Positions 8,620 through 15,803 of a DNA stretch of 36,916 nucleotides are shown piece by piece. This stretch comes from an uncultured Lachnospiraceae bacterium (GTDB lineage Bacteria; Bacillota; Clostridia; Lachnospirales; Lachnospiraceae), in the NCBI GenBank assembly GCA_902800325.1, contig CADCDW010000038.1:1035-37950 (forward strand). Direction: 5' to 3'. The notes under the pieces were generated by a model that made no database searches, had not been told where the DNA came from, and was given only the letters and a program-made list of their open reading frames with translations. The translations under genes and the position numbers were made by a program. The stretch's first letter is position 1, and every line of letters begins with the position of its first letter.

Positions 8620-8709
8620 GTTTTTCCCTGAAATTGTAGTTTTAATCCCTAAGCTTTTGTAAGTTTTAATCCCTGCGCTTTTCTAAATTTTAATCCCTGA
8701 GTTTTTCTA
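8620..8709. repeat. 24-bp tandem repeat copying the dusB 3' end and stop codon
   Basis: The unit TTTTAATCCCT plus about 13 more bases starts at 8640, 8664 and 8688, exactly 24 apart, with a shorter, decayed copy at about 8620. The copy at 8688 includes the dusB stop codon and last codons. Read on the minus strand in the dusB frame, each copy again ends in Arg-Asp-stop. Confidence 0.85.
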
Positions 8710-9634
8710 TCATCTCTTTCATTTCGTCAAAAGTTTCAACACTGTTTATATCGGCCCTAAGCTTGGCCGAGTTAGGCATACCCTGAGTGTACCATGCCAC
8801 ATGTTTTCTCATCTCATGTATACCGGTAAATTCTCCTTTATACTCTATCATAAGTTTTGCATGTCTAAACATCATATCACAGATTTCGTTTGCAGTTGGT
8901 CTAACCATATGATTTCCGGATTTTAAATATTCTTTTATATCAGAAAAAAGCCACGGATTTCCTTTGGCTGCACGACCTATCATAACACTGTCGCATCCGG
9001 TTTCTTTCTTAATCCTGATTACGTCTTCTCCCGATGCCACATCACCATTACCGATAACAGGCACTTTAACAGATTCCTTAACTGCTTTTATTATCTTCCA
9101 ATCCGCCTTTCCGTGATAATACTGTTCTCTTGTCCTAGCGTGAACGGCAATTGCCGATACGCCTGCTGACTCTGCAATTCGGGCTATCTCCGGTGCATTT
9201 ATACTATCATCGTTAAATCCGGCTCTAATCTTTATGGTTATGGGAAGACTGCACATATTAACCATCTCACTTACTATATCTCCTATGAGAGCAGGATTTT
9301 TCATAAGTGCCGAGCCATCGCCGTTATTTACAATCTTAGGCACAGGGCATCCCATATTTACATCTATAAATGCAAAACCTCTGTCCTCAATACGTTTTGC
9401 CTGTTCAGCCATAAGGCGAGGTTCACTTCCGAAAATTTGTACACCTACAGGTTTCTCCCTGTCATCAGTCATAAGTAACGGCTCAGTGTTTTTGTTATTA
9501 TAATACATACCTTTGGCACTTATCATTTCCGTATAAACTATATCACATCCCTGTTCCTTACATAGTAAACGAAATGGCAGGTCGCATATGCCTGCCATCG
9601 GTGCCAGTATAATTTTATCGGTAAAATCTATCAT
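8690..9634 (-). CDS. dusB: tRNA-dihydrouridine synthase
   Basis: 314 residues. FMN enzyme that reduces uridine to dihydrouridine in the tRNA D-loop. LAPMAGICDLPFR opens the TIM barrel; the catalytic cysteine is C96 in VNMGCPVPKIV; IKIRAGFNDDS, AVHARTREQYYHGKADW and PVIGNGDV line the active site; the helical domain follows from about residue 240. DusB-type by length and motif. Last gene of the run dapA-dapB-small protein-coaX-dusB, 70 bases after coaX. Its 3' end has been tandemly copied into the spacer. Confidence 0.94.
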   Translation of the reverse strand: MIDFTDKIILAPMAGICDLPFRLLCKEQGCDIVYTEMISAKGMYYNNKNTEPLLMTDDREKPVGVQIFGSEPRLMAEQAKRIEDRGFAFIDVNMGCPVPKIVNNGDGSALMKNPALIGDIVSEMVNMCSLPITIKIRAGFNDDSINAPEIARIAESAGVSAIAVHARTREQYYHGKADWKIIKAVKESVKVPVIGNGDVASGEDVIRIKKETGCDSVMIGRAAKGNPWLFSDIKEYLKSGNHMVRPTANEICDMMFRHAKLMIEYKGEFTGIHEMRKHVAWYTQGMPNSAKLRADINSVETFDEMKEMIEKLRD

Positions 9635-9692
9635 ATTATTCTCACTTTTATTCTATGTCCTTTATAGTCACATTTTGGGTAACTGTTTATAT

Positions 9693-9717
9693 CGACAAGC
9701 TTTCTTACTGCTTGTCG
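9693..9717 (-). terminator. Hairpin across the coaX stop codon
   Basis: CGACAAGC at 9693-9700 pairs perfectly with GCTTGTCG at 9710-9717. The coaX stop lies in the loop. There is no clear T tract, so it may be a weak terminator or an mRNA-processing or stability element between coaX and dusB. Confidence 0.4.
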
Positions 9718-10469
9718 TATATAAGCTTTAAACCTTTAAGAGTAAGATTTGCATCGTAAATGTCAATAGCCCTGGTATTGTCGGATATAAGCTTACCCAA
9801 TCCACCTGTTGCCACCACCTTTATGCCTTCTATCCCGGCTTCTTCCTTCATCTTTTCTATAATGTATTCTGTACTTCCGAGATAACCAAAAAATACACCT
9901 GCCTGCATACTGGTTACAGTATCCTTTGCAAGTATTGTATCCGGTTTTTTAATCTCTATCTCCGGAAGCTTTGCAGTACCGTTCCAAAGAGCACTTGCCC
10001 CAAGTCTTATACCCGGAGAAGTAACACCCGAATGGAAATTGCCTCCTTCAAGAACAAGATCATATGTGGTTGCCGTACCAAAATCTACAACTATAACAGG
10101 TCCGCCATATATATCATATGCGGAAACAGCGTCAACAAGTCTGTCTGAGCCCAGAGCCTTTGGATTAGGTATTGAAATATTTATACCTGTCTTGATACCC
10201 GGAGCTACAATTATAGGTTTAACATGAAGGTATTTGATAATTCCGCTTGTCAAAGAATGCATAACATTTGGAACGACCGAAGATATAATAACAGCATCTA
10301 TATCCTCATCCTTCATATTTCTTACACTCAACCAATCACAGAAGAACATTCCGTATTCATCAGATGTTCTGGATATCCCTGTTGTCATACGAAATGTATA
10401 CTTTAATTCTTTTTCATCAAACAAACCTACCGTAATATTGGTATTACCTACATCTATTGCAAATAACAT
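9705..10469 (-). CDS. coaX: Type III pantothenate kinase
   Basis: 254 residues from the ATG at 10469. The open frame extends 23 codons further, but GAGGATAATAAT directly before this ATG and the family start [11 protein letters not shown] fix it. CoaX phosphorylates pantothenate in the first step of CoA synthesis and needs a monovalent cation. ASKHA-fold motifs: [14 protein letters not shown] (phosphate 1), [11 protein letters not shown] (phosphate 2) and [22 protein letters not shown]. Common neighbour of dusB in this clade. Confidence 0.95.
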   Translation of the reverse strand: MLFAIDVGNTNITVGLFDEKELKYTFRMTTGISRTSDEYGMFFCDWLSVRNMKDEDIDAVIISSVVPNVMHSLTSGIIKYLHVKPIIVAPGIKTGINISIPNPKALGSDRLVDAVSAYDIYGGPVIVVDFGTATTYDLVLEGGNFHSGVTSPGIRLGASALWNGTAKLPEIEIKKPDTILAKDTVTSMQAGVFFGYLGSTEYIIEKMKEEAGIEGIKVVATGGLGKLISDNTRAIDIYDANLTLKGLKLIYDKQ

Positions 10470-10564
10470 ATTATTATCCTCGCTTATATTTAAGAAATCA
10501 TACAAACCTCTTGTCATGACCGATACATAATAAAACAATAATTATCCTGCCTCTTCATAATCAG

Positions 10565-10879
10565 CTAAAAGAATGCTTCAAAATACTGTTCAAGCTGTTC
10601 AAATAATTCCTTTTTTTCTTCCTGTAACTGTTTAACCTTAAGCACACTTCCAATCTCATCATATAAGATATCCTCTTCGGCAGCATCAGTTAAAATATTA
10701 AGGTTTCCATCCTTATCGAACATAAGCGTAATAATACCACCCACATCCTCTGTGTAAAGAACACACATAATCTTAAGCTCATCCTTAACAGCTTTTGGCA
10801 ACCCATTAAAATCTTCATTTAAATAATACTTTTGTGCATACTTTGAAGAGCTGCATAAAACAATTTCATCCTGATACAT
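10565..10879 (-). CDS. Small conserved protein, possibly DUF6145
   Basis: 104 residues, no signal peptide or membrane segment. It looks alpha/beta in its first 80 residues (MYQDEIVLCSSSKYAQKYYL at the start) and ends in a Lys/Glu-rich helix (residues 79-104) that may form a coiled coil. It sits 14 bases before dapB's stop side in the operon and has AAGAGG before the ATG, so it is a real, cotranscribed gene. I recall a Lachnospiraceae family DUF6145 of this size next to dapB, but I am not certain of the match. Function unknown. Confidence 0.75.
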   Translation of the reverse strand: MYQDEIVLCSSSKYAQKYYLNEDFNGLPKAVKDELKIMCVLYTEDVGGIITLMFDKDGNLNILTDAAEEDILYDEIGSVLKVKQLQEEKKELFEQLEQYFEAFF

Positions 10880-10893
10880 ATTAATCCTCTTTT

Positions 10894-11649
10894 TTATCCG
10901 ATTACATCTGACATATCGTACATGCCACTTGGCTTACCGGCAAGGAATTTCGCTGCTTCGATAGCACCTTTTGCAAATACTGACTTAGAGTATGCTGTAT
11001 GCTTTATCTCGATTACTTCATCTACTCCGGCAAATATAACCTCATGCTCACCAACTATGGTTCCGCCCCTTACGGCCGAGATACCAAGTTCCTTTTTATC
11101 TCTCTTCTTTCTGACCTGTGAACGATCATATACATAGTCATATTCATTATTTCTTGCTTCATTTATGGAATCAGCCAATGCAAGTGCTGTACCCGACGGT
11201 GCATCTACCTTCTGGTTATGATGCTTTTCTACAATTTCAATATCGAAACCTGCAGGTGCAAATACATTTGCAGCCTCCTTAAGAAGCTTCATAATTGTAT
11301 TTATTCCAAGACTCATATTGGCAGATTTAAGAATTGCAACATCTTTTGATGTTTCCGCAACCTTATTAATCTGATTTGGAGTAAGCCCTGTAGTGCAAAG
11401 CACTACAGGTATCTTCTTTGCTTTAGAATAGTCAAGCAGCTTGTCAACTGCCACTGCCGCCGCAAAATCAATAATTGCATCAGCCTCCACATCACAAGCA
11501 TCTATATCTGTAAAAACAGGGTATCCATTGTCTCTATTATCCACTACATCTATACCTGCTACTATCTCTACATCTGCATCTTCTTTACAAAGTCCGGTTA
11601 TAACCTGACCCATCTTACCATTGCAGCCATGCATGATTATCCTTGTCAT
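10894..11649 (-). CDS. dapB: 4-hydroxy-tetrahydrodipicolinate reductase
   Basis: 251 residues. NAD(P)H-dependent second step of the lysine/diaminopimelate branch, also feeding dipicolinate for spores. N-terminal Rossmann motif IIMHGCNGKMGQVI (about residues 4-17); substrate-binding and catalytic motif VEKHHNQKVDAPSGTALALA (about 136-155). GGAGG precedes the ATG. It follows dapA by 40 bases under the lysine riboswitch. Confidence 0.97.
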   Translation of the reverse strand: MTRIIMHGCNGKMGQVITGLCKEDADVEIVAGIDVVDNRDNGYPVFTDIDACDVEADAIIDFAAAVAVDKLLDYSKAKKIPVVLCTTGLTPNQINKVAETSKDVAILKSANMSLGINTIMKLLKEAANVFAPAGFDIEIVEKHHNQKVDAPSGTALALADSINEARNNEYDYVYDRSQVRKKRDKKELGISAVRGGTIVGEHEVIFAGVDEVIEIKHTAYSKSVFAKGAIEAAKFLAGKPSGMYDMSDVIG

Positions 11650-11689
11650 AGTATTTCCTCCATCAAATATATGTCATATCCTAAGTAAA

Positions 11690-12577
11690 TTATACTTCAA
11701 TTCCAAATTCCTTCATAGCCTTCTTGAGTCTTTCGGCATTCTGTGGCTCCATCTCTGTAAGAGGCATTCTTAAATACCCATCACAGAATCCCATAAATTC
11801 TACAGCCTTCTTAACAGGTATAGGGTTCACTTCACAGAAAAGCGCATTGCAAAGCTCTATAGACTTAAGCTGCATATCACATGCTTTTTTAACATCTCCA
11901 TCAAGATATGATCTAACCATATCATGCATAAACTGAGGTGCAACATTTGATACAACAGAGATAACACCCTTACCGCCAAGTGATAAGATTGGCACAACCT
12001 GATCATCATTTCCCGAATAAAGATCGAGACATCCGTCAGCAAGGCTCATAAGCTTTGCTACCTGTGAAATATTACCTGTTGCTTCCTTTATAGCTACAAT
12101 ATTCTCAACATTTTTTGCAAGATATACTGCAGTTTCAGGTGCTATATTACATCCTGTTCTGCTTGGTACGTTATACATAATTATAGGAAGTTTAACGCTA
12201 TTGGCTATATCTGTATAATGCTTGATAAGTCCGTTTTGAGTTGCTTTATTATAATATGGTGTTACGATAAGAAGTCCATCTACACCATACTTTTCTGCTT
12301 CCTGTGAAAGATATATAGCTGTATCAGTTGCATTTGAACCTGTGCCTGCTACAACAGGTACTCTATGGTTAACTACCTCTGTACAGAACCTGATACACTC
12401 AAGATGCTCCTCATGTGTAAGAGTTGAGGACTCACCTGTAGTACCGCAAACTATGATACAATCAGTACCGTTTGCTATCTGGTACTCTATAATCTCTCTG
12501 AATCTGTCATAATCCACACTGTAATCACTTTTAAATGGTGTAACTATTGCGACACCTGCGCCTTCAAAAATTGCCAT
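11690..12577 (-). CDS. dapA: 4-hydroxy-tetrahydrodipicolinate synthase
   Basis: 295 residues. Condenses pyruvate with aspartate semialdehyde, the first step committed to lysine and diaminopimelate. CGTTGESSTLTHEEH (about 44-58) carries the pyruvate-binding Thr pair, Y135 in MYNVPSRTG is the proton-relay tyrosine, and K164 in VAIKEATGN is the Schiff-base lysine. AGGAGG precedes the ATG. First gene after the lysine riboswitch. The product also supplies dipicolinic acid, which the SpoVA proteins at the left end of the window transport. Confidence 0.98.
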   Translation of the reverse strand: MAIFEGAGVAIVTPFKSDYSVDYDRFREIIEYQIANGTDCIIVCGTTGESSTLTHEEHLECIRFCTEVVNHRVPVVAGTGSNATDTAIYLSQEAEKYGVDGLLIVTPYYNKATQNGLIKHYTDIANSVKLPIIMYNVPSRTGCNIAPETAVYLAKNVENIVAIKEATGNISQVAKLMSLADGCLDLYSGNDDQVVPILSLGGKGVISVVSNVAPQFMHDMVRSYLDGDVKKACDMQLKSIELCNALFCEVNPIPVKKAVEFMGFCDGYLRMPLTEMEPQNAERLKKAMKEFGIEV

Positions 12578-12675
12578 AATCTTTTCCTCCTAAGAATAAT
12601 ATATGTATCGTAATCTTTCTTGCCACAACTGCGGTGCAATTCATATTTTTATACATATGTAAATGCACACAACAA

Positions 12676-12701
12676 AGGTTGGCACGGTAAAGTGCCAACC
12701 T
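12676..12701 (-). terminator. Lysine riboswitch terminator hairpin
   Basis: AGGTTGGCAC at 12676-12685 pairs with GTGCCAACCT at 12692-12701. It lies between the aptamer and dapA. The T tract after it on the minus strand is broken (TTTGTTGTG), so termination may be leaky. Confidence 0.7.
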
Positions 12702-12736
12702 GAAATAAATCGAAATAACTTCCTTCTTTATCTCTA

Positions 12737-12896
12737 AGTAGCGCTCCATCTTACGATGACAGTCATATAGTTCTTAACTATACAACCAGGAAAGCTTTCG
12801 CTTAGACAAAAACCCCCTTCGGCGGTCTTCCCTTTCATCCATCTTCACCTGCTCTAAGACATCTGATGGAATACTCTTAAATCCCGCGCCTCTACC
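12737..12896 (-). promoter_or_regulatory. Lysine riboswitch (L-box)
   Basis: On the minus strand the aptamer runs from GGTAGAGGCGCGGG to GGAGCGCTAC, which close the P1 helix. The conserved core GGGAAGACCGCCGAAGGGG is present, as are the GCGAAAGC hairpin and the CTGG segment. The L-box binds lysine and lowers expression of the genes behind it. Here it precedes a terminator hairpin and then dapA, so lysine should reduce the dapA-dapB run and possibly coaX and dusB. Confidence 0.93.
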
Positions 12897-13009
12897 ATTA
12901 ATTCGAGAGTTATTATAGCATTATGATATATGGATGTCAACAACATATTGTGTCCTTCGTTATAGTTTCTATCCATATATTTTTTTCATTTTTTTGAAAA
13001 TTAAATTTG

Positions 13010-13639
13010 CTATTCGAGGCACTCCATTTTGCTGACAGAAACCTCGTATGCTACCTTGTTTACTATCTCATCATTTCCTACCTTTTTTTGGTATTCCCTG
13101 CTTTGTATCCTGCCCCATACGGCTACATGCTCACCTACTTCAAGCTTTCCGGCAAACCTTGCATTTCTTCCCCAGCATATACACGGGATATAATCAGACT
13201 TACCATAGGCTCTGTTTACTGCAAGAAGTATATCTGCAATTTCTCTTCCAAGAGGTGTCATTCTGTAGATAGGTTCTTTACATATGTATCCATCCAGATA
13301 AATCTGGTTAGGTTTATTGTCCCTGTCATCCTCGTCATTCAACACCTCAATTTCTCTTACAAATACCGAGAGAATCAGTCTGTTTCTACTCTCTTCATGC
13401 TTGTTGTACGAGCGGAACTGTCCTTTTGCCAAAACCTTTTCACCAATATGCGATTTTTCCACATCGAACAGTCTGTCAGACACCATAAGCGGTATAACAT
13501 CATGAGCATCGCTTAATCTACTCACAATAAGGTCAACCATATAAAAACCTTCTCCAAATATTTCGTGACTGAATTTAAAGTCCGATACAATTTCTCCAGC
13601 TACTACGACTTGATTGTTGTTTAAGATTTTCTCTGTCAT
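13010..13639 (-). CDS. Two-OB-fold single-stranded-DNA-binding-like protein
   Basis: 209 residues, longer than a usual single-OB SSB. The two halves both look like OB folds: residues about 5-100 (NNNQVVVAGEIVSDFKFSHE, then VLAKGQFRSYNK) and about 110-209 (NQIYLDGYICKEPIYRMTP, then ADILLAVNRAYGKSDYIPCI and GEHVAVWGRIQSREYQ). The second half has the SSB/PriB pattern with a WGR segment. The short acidic C-terminal tail of true SSB is missing. Known as an accessory SSB-like protein in Lachnospiraceae; role unproven. GGGAGG lies before the ATG, next to a perfect inverted repeat. Stands alone between the lysine riboswitch and hicAB. Confidence 0.8.
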   Translation of the reverse strand: MTEKILNNNQVVVAGEIVSDFKFSHEIFGEGFYMVDLIVSRLSDAHDVIPLMVSDRLFDVEKSHIGEKVLAKGQFRSYNKHEESRNRLILSVFVREIEVLNDEDDRDNKPNQIYLDGYICKEPIYRMTPLGREIADILLAVNRAYGKSDYIPCICWGRNARFAGKLEVGEHVAVWGRIQSREYQKKVGNDEIVNKVAYEVSVSKMECLE

Positions 13640-13657
13640 TAAATTATTTCCTCCCTT

Positions 13658-13690
13658 ATATATCTTAAATCATGTGTACATAAGATATAT
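13658..13690. promoter_or_regulatory. 10-bp inverted repeat beside the SSB-like gene's ribosome binding site
   Basis: ATATATCTTA at 13658-13667 and TAAGATATAT at 13681-13690 are exact complements 13 bases apart, just upstream of the GGGAGG site. It could be an operator or a leader hairpin that affects translation. Confidence 0.45.
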
Positions 13691-13731
13691 ATGTTGCGGA
13701 TTTTTGTTTTATGTTAAAAAAACAAAAAAAT

Positions 13732-13764
13732 AAAAGGTTATAATTTTGCAAATTATAACCTTTT
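13732..13764 (-). terminator. Terminator after hicB
   Basis: A perfect 15-base stem (AAAAGGTTATAATTT at 13732-13746 with its complement at 13750-13764) closes over a 3-base loop. On the minus strand it is followed by a T-rich run. It ends the hicAB unit. Confidence 0.85.
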
Positions 13765-13815
13765 TCGACAGAGGAAATGTACAACTTAATCTTATTTAGC
13801 TTTAAATATTTTAAA

Positions 13816-14196
13816 CTAAATTGATACATTATAAACAGCATCATTTTTAGCCAACAGATATAAACAATACTGATTCATACTTATGCCCTCTTGTTTTGAA
13901 TGTTCTGCTAAAGATTTATGAAGACTTTTTGGCATTCTTATCTTAAATTGTCCCGAATATTTTTCATCAGGTATAGGTTCGTTAATTTCAATGCCTTCTT
14001 CTAACGCTGCCTCAAGCCAACATTTCTTCGCATCGTTAAACATCGGAAAAATATCATCAATTTTATCGACACAAGTTAAACATCCGGGAAGCTCAGGACA
14101 CGAAACAGTAAATCCACCTTCCTCCACATCAGGTGTAATAACCATCTTATAAGGTAAAGATAAATAATAGCTTAAATCTTTATTCATTTTTTTCAT
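13816..14196 (-). CDS. hicB: HicB-family antitoxin
   Basis: 126 residues. HicB neutralises the HicA mRNA interferase and represses its own promoter. The N-terminal domain is the partial RNase H-like HicB fold with the TPDVEEGGFTVSCPELPGC motif (about residues 21-39). The C-terminus is a ribbon-helix-helix DNA-binding segment (FKIRMPKSLHKSLAEHSKQ, about 90-108). The gene overlaps hicA by 17 bases and follows it. A second ATG three codons in is also possible. Confidence 0.93.
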   Translation of the reverse strand: MKKMNKDLSYYLSLPYKMVITPDVEEGGFTVSCPELPGCLTCVDKIDDIFPMFNDAKKCWLEAALEEGIEINEPIPDEKYSGQFKIRMPKSLHKSLAEHSKQEGISMNQYCLYLLAKNDAVYNVSI

Positions 14197-14428
14197 TCTC
14201 CTTTTCGATTATTTTTTTTATCTCTTCAACATAGGTTTTCTTAATCCCTGCTTTTCCATGGACAGGGATAGTAATAGGGTTTTCTCCATCCTTTCTAAAA
14301 GTAAAATGACTCCCTTTCTTTGATGATAAAGAGTATCCATAGTAAATTAATACTTTTTTTATTTCTTCAAATCTTAAATCATTTGGTAAACTATTGATTT
14401 TGTCAATCAGCCTTTCTAATTTTGACAT
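14180..14428 (-). CDS. hicA: HicA-family mRNA interferase toxin
   Basis: 82 residues. HicA is a small dsRBD-like RNase that cleaves mRNA and tmRNA. The catalytic histidine is in KKGSHFTFRKDG (about residues 37-48), followed by ITIPVHGKAGIKKTYVEEI as in the family. AAAGGAAG precedes the ATG. First gene of the hicAB pair, with a clear promoter and palindromic operator just upstream. Toxin-first order is normal for hicAB. Confidence 0.95.
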   Translation of the reverse strand: MSKLERLIDKINSLPNDLRFEEIKKVLIYYGYSLSSKKGSHFTFRKDGENPITIPVHGKAGIKKTYVEEIKKIIEKENEKNE

Positions 14429-14448
14429 TTAATTACTTCCTTTCTTGT

Positions 14449-14478
14449 ATTATAATATGGTGCCATATATGGTGTCAA
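14449..14478 (-). promoter_or_regulatory. hicAB promoter with palindromic operator
   Basis: On the minus strand TTGACA (14473-14478) and TATAAT (14449-14454) are perfect consensus boxes with an 18-base spacer. The spacer holds ATATGG-TG-CCATAT (14455-14468) and an overlapping CCATATATGG palindrome (14463-14472). A repressor bound there would block polymerase, which fits autoregulation by the HicB ribbon-helix-helix domain. Confidence 0.8.
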
Positions 14479-14537
14479 GTTTCTATTATGGTAAATTATT
14501 CGTATATCTGCTATTGTTCGTATTGTGCTATAAAAAA

Positions 14538-14563
14538 TAAGACTGCAACAATGTGCAGTCTTA
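14538..14563 (-). terminator. Terminator after the XRE regulator
   Basis: TAAGACTGCA at 14538-14547 pairs with TGCAGTCTTA at 14554-14563. On the minus strand it is followed by TTTTTTA. It ends the mazE-mazF-XRE unit and separates it from the hicAB promoter. Confidence 0.85.
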
Positions 14564-14580
14564 TATCTGCAAACCCCAAT

Positions 14581-14931
14581 CTATTTTTTCAAATCCTTCA
14601 ATGCATTCATATAACCGATCAGCCTAAGTTTTTGGTCATCATCAAGATGCCTAAATTCATTTACTATCTCATATTCAACCGAATCCTTTTCAACTATCAA
14701 TGTACCCGGTGCATTATACTTTTCACTATCGGCTGAAGCTGAAAGCAATTCGTTTGGTGACATATCAAGCACATTACAAATTATCATTATCTTATCAACA
14801 GCAGGATTTAAGTTCTTACCTTTCCAATCACTTATAGTGCTTTGGGGAATTCCTGTTTTTTCAGAAAACTCCTTCTGAGTCATACCAAGTTCTTTGATTC
14901 TTTTAAATATTTTATCATGTATTTTCATCAT
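14581..14931 (-). CDS. XRE-family helix-turn-helix regulator
   Basis: 116 residues from the ATG at 14931; the open frame continues 22 codons upstream into mazF, but AAAAGGAG sits just before this ATG. The helix-turn-helix is at about residues 6-60 (LGMTQKEFSEKTGIPQSTISDWKGK). The C-terminal part (about 70-116) is acidic and could be a dimerisation or ligand segment. It lies 37 bases after the mazF stop with no terminator between, so it is probably cotranscribed with mazEF. It may control this module or be an independent phage-like repressor. Confidence 0.85.
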   Translation of the reverse strand: MMKIHDKIFKRIKELGMTQKEFSEKTGIPQSTISDWKGKNLNPAVDKIMIICNVLDMSPNELLSASADSEKYNAPGTLIVEKDSVEYEIVNEFRHLDDDQKLRLIGYMNALKDLKK

Positions 14932-14968
14932 ACAGACTCCTTTTCCCTCAAATATTTTTACATACTTA

Positions 14969-15316
14969 TCAGACATCACTTGCCTTAACATTAACATCTA
15001 CACATGCCTTTAATATATCTGAAATATCTTTTATGAATTCGTCTGAAACAGTTTCAATATATTTATATTTTCTTGCATTGACATCTAATGCTCTGATATG
15101 TTCACACAAAACTTTTCCATCTGTTGATAAGTCTTTAGGTAAATCTATATGTAAAGGAAAATCTTTAGCATACGAAATAGGACAAACTAAAATAATCCCA
15201 CCACAAAACTCGTTATAGTCATCATTACTGACAACTAATCCGGGGCTATAGTTATCTTCTTCATGTCCAACAACAGGACTAAAATCAATCCTGATAATAT
15301 CTCCTTGTTTTACCAT
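14969..15316 (-). CDS. mazF: MazF/PemK-like toxin with a divergent active site
   Basis: 115 residues. MazF fold: MVKQGDIIRIDFSPVVGHEE at the start, then SPGLVVSNDDYN and a C-terminal helix. In active MazF proteins the segment after the first strand-loop reads RP-A/V-L/V with a catalytic Arg; here that position is Ser (NYSPGLVVS), and the later Thr-containing segment reads CPISYA. So the usual catalytic pair looks replaced, unlike the intact mazF at 5220. The start overlaps the mazE end by 7 bases. It may be an inactive toxin, a structural partner, or a variant enzyme. Confidence 0.87.
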   Translation of the reverse strand: MVKQGDIIRIDFSPVVGHEEDNYSPGLVVSNDDYNEFCGGIILVCPISYAKDFPLHIDLPKDLSTDGKVLCEHIRALDVNARKYKYIETVSDEFIKDISDILKACVDVNVKASDV

Positions 15317-15555
15317 ATTTCGCTTCCTCTCTTTTCACCCCAATCAATCTCGTTAGGTTTATAATCACCATTGTAATCTTTAAATAAAGACTTTATCGAT
15401 ATATTGGATGTTGTCTTAATCGGATCAACCGTAATTTTATTATCTTTCATATTAACCTCTGCCTCCATTCCTTGTTTTAAATTAAGGACTTTGACTATAT
15501 CTTTAGGAATAGTTATTGTTAAACTGTTACCTACTTCTCTGAACTTGACTTTCAT
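15310..15555 (-). CDS. mazE: MazE-like AbrB-fold antitoxin
   Basis: 81 residues. The N-terminal swapped-hairpin AbrB domain (KFREVGNSLTITIPKDIV, about residues 3-20, through EAEVNMKDNKITV) binds DNA; the C-terminal 35 residues (KSLFKDYNGDYKPNEIDWGE) would wrap the toxin. AGGAGG precedes the ATG. First gene of the pair, overlapping mazF, with an inverted repeat at the promoter. Confidence 0.9.
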   Translation of the reverse strand: MKVKFREVGNSLTITIPKDIVKVLNLKQGMEAEVNMKDNKITVDPIKTTSNISIKSLFKDYNGDYKPNEIDWGEKRGSEIW

Positions 15556-15569
15556 AGTATCGCCTCCTT

Positions 15570-15610
15570 CTGTATATACGCAATGTATACAGAATTGCCA
15601 TTTTTGTCAA
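15570..15610 (-). promoter_or_regulatory. mazEF promoter and operator
   Basis: On the minus strand TTGACA (15605-15610) is followed after 17 bases by TACATT (15582-15587). The inverted repeat CTGTATA/TATACAG (15570-15576 and 15586-15592) covers the -10 box and fits autorepression by MazE. Confidence 0.65.
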
Positions 15611-15672
15611 GTTTTAAATCATTTTCATCTAATTTTAGTACATTTTCGATTACTCGTATTGTATCATGTATA

Positions 15673-15702
15673 AAATGACAAGTCAATATCAACTTGTCAT
15701 TT
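15673..15702 (-). terminator. Terminator-like hairpin between the TrmH gene and mazE
   Basis: AAATGACAAGT at 15673-15683 pairs with ACTTGTCATTT at 15692-15702. It lies about 100 bases after the methyltransferase stop, with ATTTTATA following on the minus strand. Confidence 0.6.
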
Positions 15703-15803
15703 ATAATTTATATTATTAATTTATATTTTTATAGAAAAATAACTGTGATTTCCTGCCGAACGGCTAATACTTATGCAGTGTATCACATTTTTTTATACAG
15801 ATT

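Noticed and set aside
12564..12749. 61-codon minus-strand frame ahead of dapA
   Set aside because: It lies over the riboswitch expression region and the dapA ribosome binding site and shows no protein family features.
13816..15610. Mobile island with integrase around the toxin-antitoxin genes
   Set aside because: No integrase, transposase, tRNA or flanking direct repeat is seen.
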